NCBI RefSeq assembly: GCF_026870175.2
Contig: NZ_CP113977.2
Location: forward strand, 4,278,001 to 4,342,000
Reading direction: 5' to 3'
DNA: 64,000 nt
Source: Flavobacterium aestivum
GTDB taxonomy: Bacteria; Bacteroidota; Bacteroidia; Flavobacteriales; Flavobacteriaceae
Of the stretch, positions 61,558 to 64,000 are shown one piece after another. The translations under genes and the position numbers were made by a program. The notes beneath the pieces were generated by a model that ran no database searches, had not been told where the DNA came from, and worked only from the letters and a program-made list of their open reading frames with translations. The number at the start of each line of letters is the position of its first letter. The first letter of the stretch is position 1.

Positions 61558-63453
61558 ATGCAAGAAGCATTAGCTATTCTTCAAAAGTATTGGAAACACG
61601 ATAATTTTAGATCTCTTCAAAACGAAATAATTGATTCTGTTTTAAGCGGTCAGGACACTTTTGCCTTGATGCCAACAGGCGGAGGAAAATCAGTTTGCTT
61701 TCAGGTTCCAGCCATGATGAAAGAGGGAATGTGTTTGGTAATCTCGCCTTTGGTAGCGTTGATGAAAGACCAAGTTGCTAATTTGCAAAAAATCAACATC
61801 AAAGCAATCGCATTAACAGGCGGAATCAAATCTGACGAAATGATTGATCTGTTAGACAATTGTCAGTTTGGAAATTATAAATTTCTGTACGTATCTCCTG
61901 AACGATTACAATCGGATTGGATTATGGATCGAATAAAAAATCTTCCCATAAACCTAATCACTATAGATGAGGCACATTGTGTTTCGCAATGGGGACATGA
62001 TTTTCGACCTGCTTATTTGAAGATTTCCGCATTAAAAAAACATTTTCCAAAAGTTCCGTTTCTGGCGCTTACCGCAACGGCAACCCCAAAAGTAAAAGAA
62101 GATATTATTACTGAATTGGGTTTGCACAACCCGAAGCAATTCGAAAAATCTTTTGCCCGAAAAAACATTGCCTATATGGTTTTTGAAGTCGAAGATAAAC
62201 TTTTTAGAGTTGAGCAAATCCTTAAAAAAAATCCGCAACCTTCTATAATTTACGTCCGAAACAGAAAATCATGTCTAGATATTTCGAACCAATTACAATC
62301 GTTAGGATTTAAAGCCACTTATTATCACGGAGGCCTTTCGTCTAAAGAAAAAGACAAAAACATGCAGTTGTGGATGGAGGAAAAAGCCCAAGCCATAGTG
62401 GCTACAAATGCTTTTGGAATGGGAATTGACAAAACCAATGTAAAAACCGTTATTCATATTCAGCTACCAGAAAATATTGAGAATTACTACCAAGAAGCTG
62501 GACGCGCCGGTAGAAATGGCAATAAAGCCTTTGCTGTATTATTGACAAGTCCATCTGATATTATTCAGACCGAAAGTCAATTTATAAATATCCTTCCCGA
62601 CAAAGCTTTTTTGAACACTATGTATGTCAAACTCTGTAATTATTTTCAAATTGCTTATGGAGAAGGGATTAACGAACAGTTTACATTTAACTTACATCAT
62701 TTTTGTTTAAAGTATGGATTTCCTGCGCTAAAAACCTTTAACGCGATGCGTTTTCTGGACGGACAAGGTGTTATTACCTTATCTCAGGAATTTTCAGAAA
62801 AAATAACATTACAATTTATAATTCCATCAAAAGAAGTCATTCGCTACACAAGCCTGAACCCTAATGATGAAGAAATCATTTTGGCCATACTAAGAACCTA
62901 TCCGGGAATTTATGAAATGCAAACTGCTTTTAACCTTCCGTTAATAGCCAAAAAATCAAATCGTTCTGAAGCCCAAGTACTAGCCGTATTACACAAATTA
63001 AAAGACAAAGACATTATTGATTATCACTCAAAGAACAATGATGCTACTTTAATATTTAATGAAATTCGAGAAGACGAAAGAACTATTAGTAAAGTCTCAA
63101 AATATTTAGAGAGACAGAATCAGCTCAAAAAAGAGCAACTGCAATCAGTATTACATTATATTAAAGAAACCAATGTTTGCAAAAGCAAAATGATTTTAGA
63201 TTATTTTGGAGAAAAAGCAACTAACGATTGTGGCATTTGCTCGTATTGTATAACAAAAACAAGCACTCAAAAAGATTACGATACACTTTCTAAAAAAATA
63301 ATCAAGCTATTACAAACAGAAGATTTAAATTCAAGAGAAATCCAAAATATAATTAAAGATACCTCAGACGATATTATCTTTGTACTACAACAATTACTAG
63401 AAAATGGAATCCTAACCATTTTAAAGAATAATAAATACACCTTAAAATCATAA
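61558..63453 (+). CDS. recQ: RecQ family ATP-dependent DNA helicase, without HRDC domain
   Basis: 631 residues. Superfamily 2 motifs: motif 0 with DNFRSLQNEIIDSVL, Walker A MPTGGGKSVCFQVP, DEAH box TIDEAHCVSQWGHDFRPAY, motif III LTATATPKVKEDI, motif V VATNAFGMGIDKTNV and motif VI QEAGRAGRNGN. A zinc site is present near 540-560 (VCKSKMILDYFG, NDCGICSYC). After it come about 70 residues of a winged-helix-like tail but no HRDC domain. It unwinds recombination and fork intermediates 3' to 5'. The stop overlaps the fmt start by one base. Confidence 0.93.
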   Translation: MQEALAILQKYWKHDNFRSLQNEIIDSVLSGQDTFALMPTGGGKSVCFQVPAMMKEGMCLVISPLVALMKDQVANLQKINIKAIALTGGIKSDEMIDLLDNCQFGNYKFLYVSPERLQSDWIMDRIKNLPINLITIDEAHCVSQWGHDFRPAYLKISALKKHFPKVPFLALTATATPKVKEDIITELGLHNPKQFEKSFARKNIAYMVFEVEDKLFRVEQILKKNPQPSIIYVRNRKSCLDISNQLQSLGFKATYYHGGLSSKEKDKNMQLWMEEKAQAIVATNAFGMGIDKTNVKTVIHIQLPENIENYYQEAGRAGRNGNKAFAVLLTSPSDIIQTESQFINILPDKAFLNTMYVKLCNYFQIAYGEGINEQFTFNLHHFCLKYGFPALKTFNAMRFLDGQGVITLSQEFSEKITLQFIIPSKEVIRYTSLNPNDEEIILAILRTYPGIYEMQTAFNLPLIAKKSNRSEAQVLAVLHKLKDKDIIDYHSKNNDATLIFNEIREDERTISKVSKYLERQNQLKKEQLQSVLHYIKETNVCKSKMILDYFGEKATNDCGICSYCITKTSTQKDYDTLSKKIIKLLQTEDLNSREIQNIIKDTSDDIIFVLQQLLENGILTILKNNKYTLKS

Positions 63454-64000
63454 TGGAAAAATTAAGAATTATATTCATGGGAACCCCAGAATTTGCTGTT
63501 GGAATTCTGAACACCATAATCAAGAACAATTACGAAGTAGTTGGAGTAATTACTGCTGCTGACAAACCTGCAGGTCGTGGACAAAAATTAAAATACTCAG
63601 CTGTTAAAGAATACGCCTTAGAAAACAACCTTCCTCTTCTACAACCTACAAATCTAAAAGACGAAAACTTTCTTAAGGAATTAAAATCATTGAATGCCAA
63701 TTTACAAATTGTTGTGGCGTTTAGAATGCTACCTAAAGTCGTTTGGGAAATGCCTGCGTTAGGCACCTTCAATCTTCACGCTTCACTGCTTCCTAATTAT
63801 AGAGGTGCCGCTCCTATTAATTGGGCAATTATAAATGGAGAAACAAAAACCGGAGTCACTACCTTTTTTATAGATGACAAAATAGATACTGGAGCCATGA
63901 TCTTAAGTTCCGAAACTGAAATTTCTGAATCTGAAAATGCAGGGCAGTTACACGATCGCTTAATGCATTTAGGAAGCGGAACCGTTATAGAAACATTACA
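63453..64000 (+). CDS. fmt: Methionyl-tRNA formyltransferase (N-terminal part, runs off the window)
   Basis: About 182 codons from ATG at 63453 to the right edge. FMGTPEFAVGIL opens the Rossmann-like domain; NLHASLLPNYRGAAPINWAI contains the catalytic Asn and His and the SLLP loop, and GVTTFFIDDKIDTGAMI carries the catalytic Asp region. It formylates initiator methionyl-tRNA with 10-formyl-THF. The ATG overlaps the recQ stop by one base, so the two are translationally coupled, an order common in flavobacteria. Confidence 0.95.
   Translation, partial: MEKLRIIFMGTPEFAVGILNTIIKNNYEVVGVITAADKPAGRGQKLKYSAVKEYALENNLPLLQPTNLKDENFLKELKSLNANLQIVVAFRMLPKVVWEMPALGTFNLHASLLPNYRGAAPINWAIINGETKTGVTTFFIDDKIDTGAMILSSETEISESENAGQLHDRLMHLGSGTVIETL

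Overview
The window reads as a chromosomal segment of a Flavobacterium-like member of the Bacteroidota. The evidence is low GC content, a C-terminal type IX secretion sorting tail at the left edge, a TonB-dependent receptor and several outer-membrane beta-barrels, family proteins typical of the phylum (GlmU-like, DUF4290, DUF4199, DUF5686, DUF5723), and many promoters of the Bacteroidota type (TTG, 17-23 bases, TAnnTTTG) with few Shine-Dalgarno sites. Most of it is core genome. I see no prophage, insertion sequence, CRISPR array, rRNA or tRNA.

Layout. 1-4.03 kb: end of a T9SS cargo gene, then a minus-strand cluster of a PrcB-domain lipoprotein, a small lipoprotein, an ECF sigma factor and a protein joining an anti-sigma-like cytoplasmic segment and transmembrane helix to an outer-membrane barrel. 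4.2-6.5 kb: rmuC, a small membrane protein and a hotdog thioesterase. 6.8-12.1 kb: YceI protein, SDR epimerase, photolyase, purB, polysaccharide deacetylase. 12.3-21.4 kb: CPA2 antiporter, guaB, DUF5723 protein and lipoprotein, HMG-CoA lyase, pyrD, NTF2-like lipoprotein. 21.7-28.6 kb: phosphoribosyltransferase and hydrolase pair, carB, rpmH (53 codons), a TPR membrane protein, a thioredoxin-fold protein, an alpha/beta hydrolase. 29-32.5 kb: TolC-HlyD-ABC2 permease export operon without an ATPase. 32.5-38 kb: ABC-F ATPase, GlmU-like protein, rpmE2, DUF4199 protein and glycosyltransferase. 38.2-43.6 kb: phosphohexomutase, a DUF1016/PD-(D/E)xK nuclease-like gene packed into the operon, an MsbA-like exporter, a DUF2971 protein. 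43.6-48.6 kb: EF-hand-like lipoprotein, TonB-dependent receptor, M23 peptidase. 48.9-51.3 kb: coiled-coil gene, zapA, a 6S-like RNA, rny. 51.4-57.1 kb: xerD, two barrel proteins, aroQ, DUF5686 protein. 57.1-64 kb: CDF transporter, murA, DUF4290 and DUF493 genes, an AAA ATPase, recQ and the start of fmt.

The least explained signals are these. (1) The sigma factor and barrel-linked anti-sigma pair could form a one-protein bridge from outer membrane to sigma factor. (2) A family of about 130-175 bp intergenic elements occurs four times (12.2, 34.4, 38.0 and 60.7 kb); their ends are conserved while the internal stem differs in sequence but remains paired, as in a structured RNA or a MITE/REP-like element. 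(3) A perfect 29-base palindrome lies inside the DUF1016 gene. (4) MurA carries Asp in place of the catalytic Cys, which predicts fosfomycin insensitivity, and CarB lacks the allosteric C-terminal domain.
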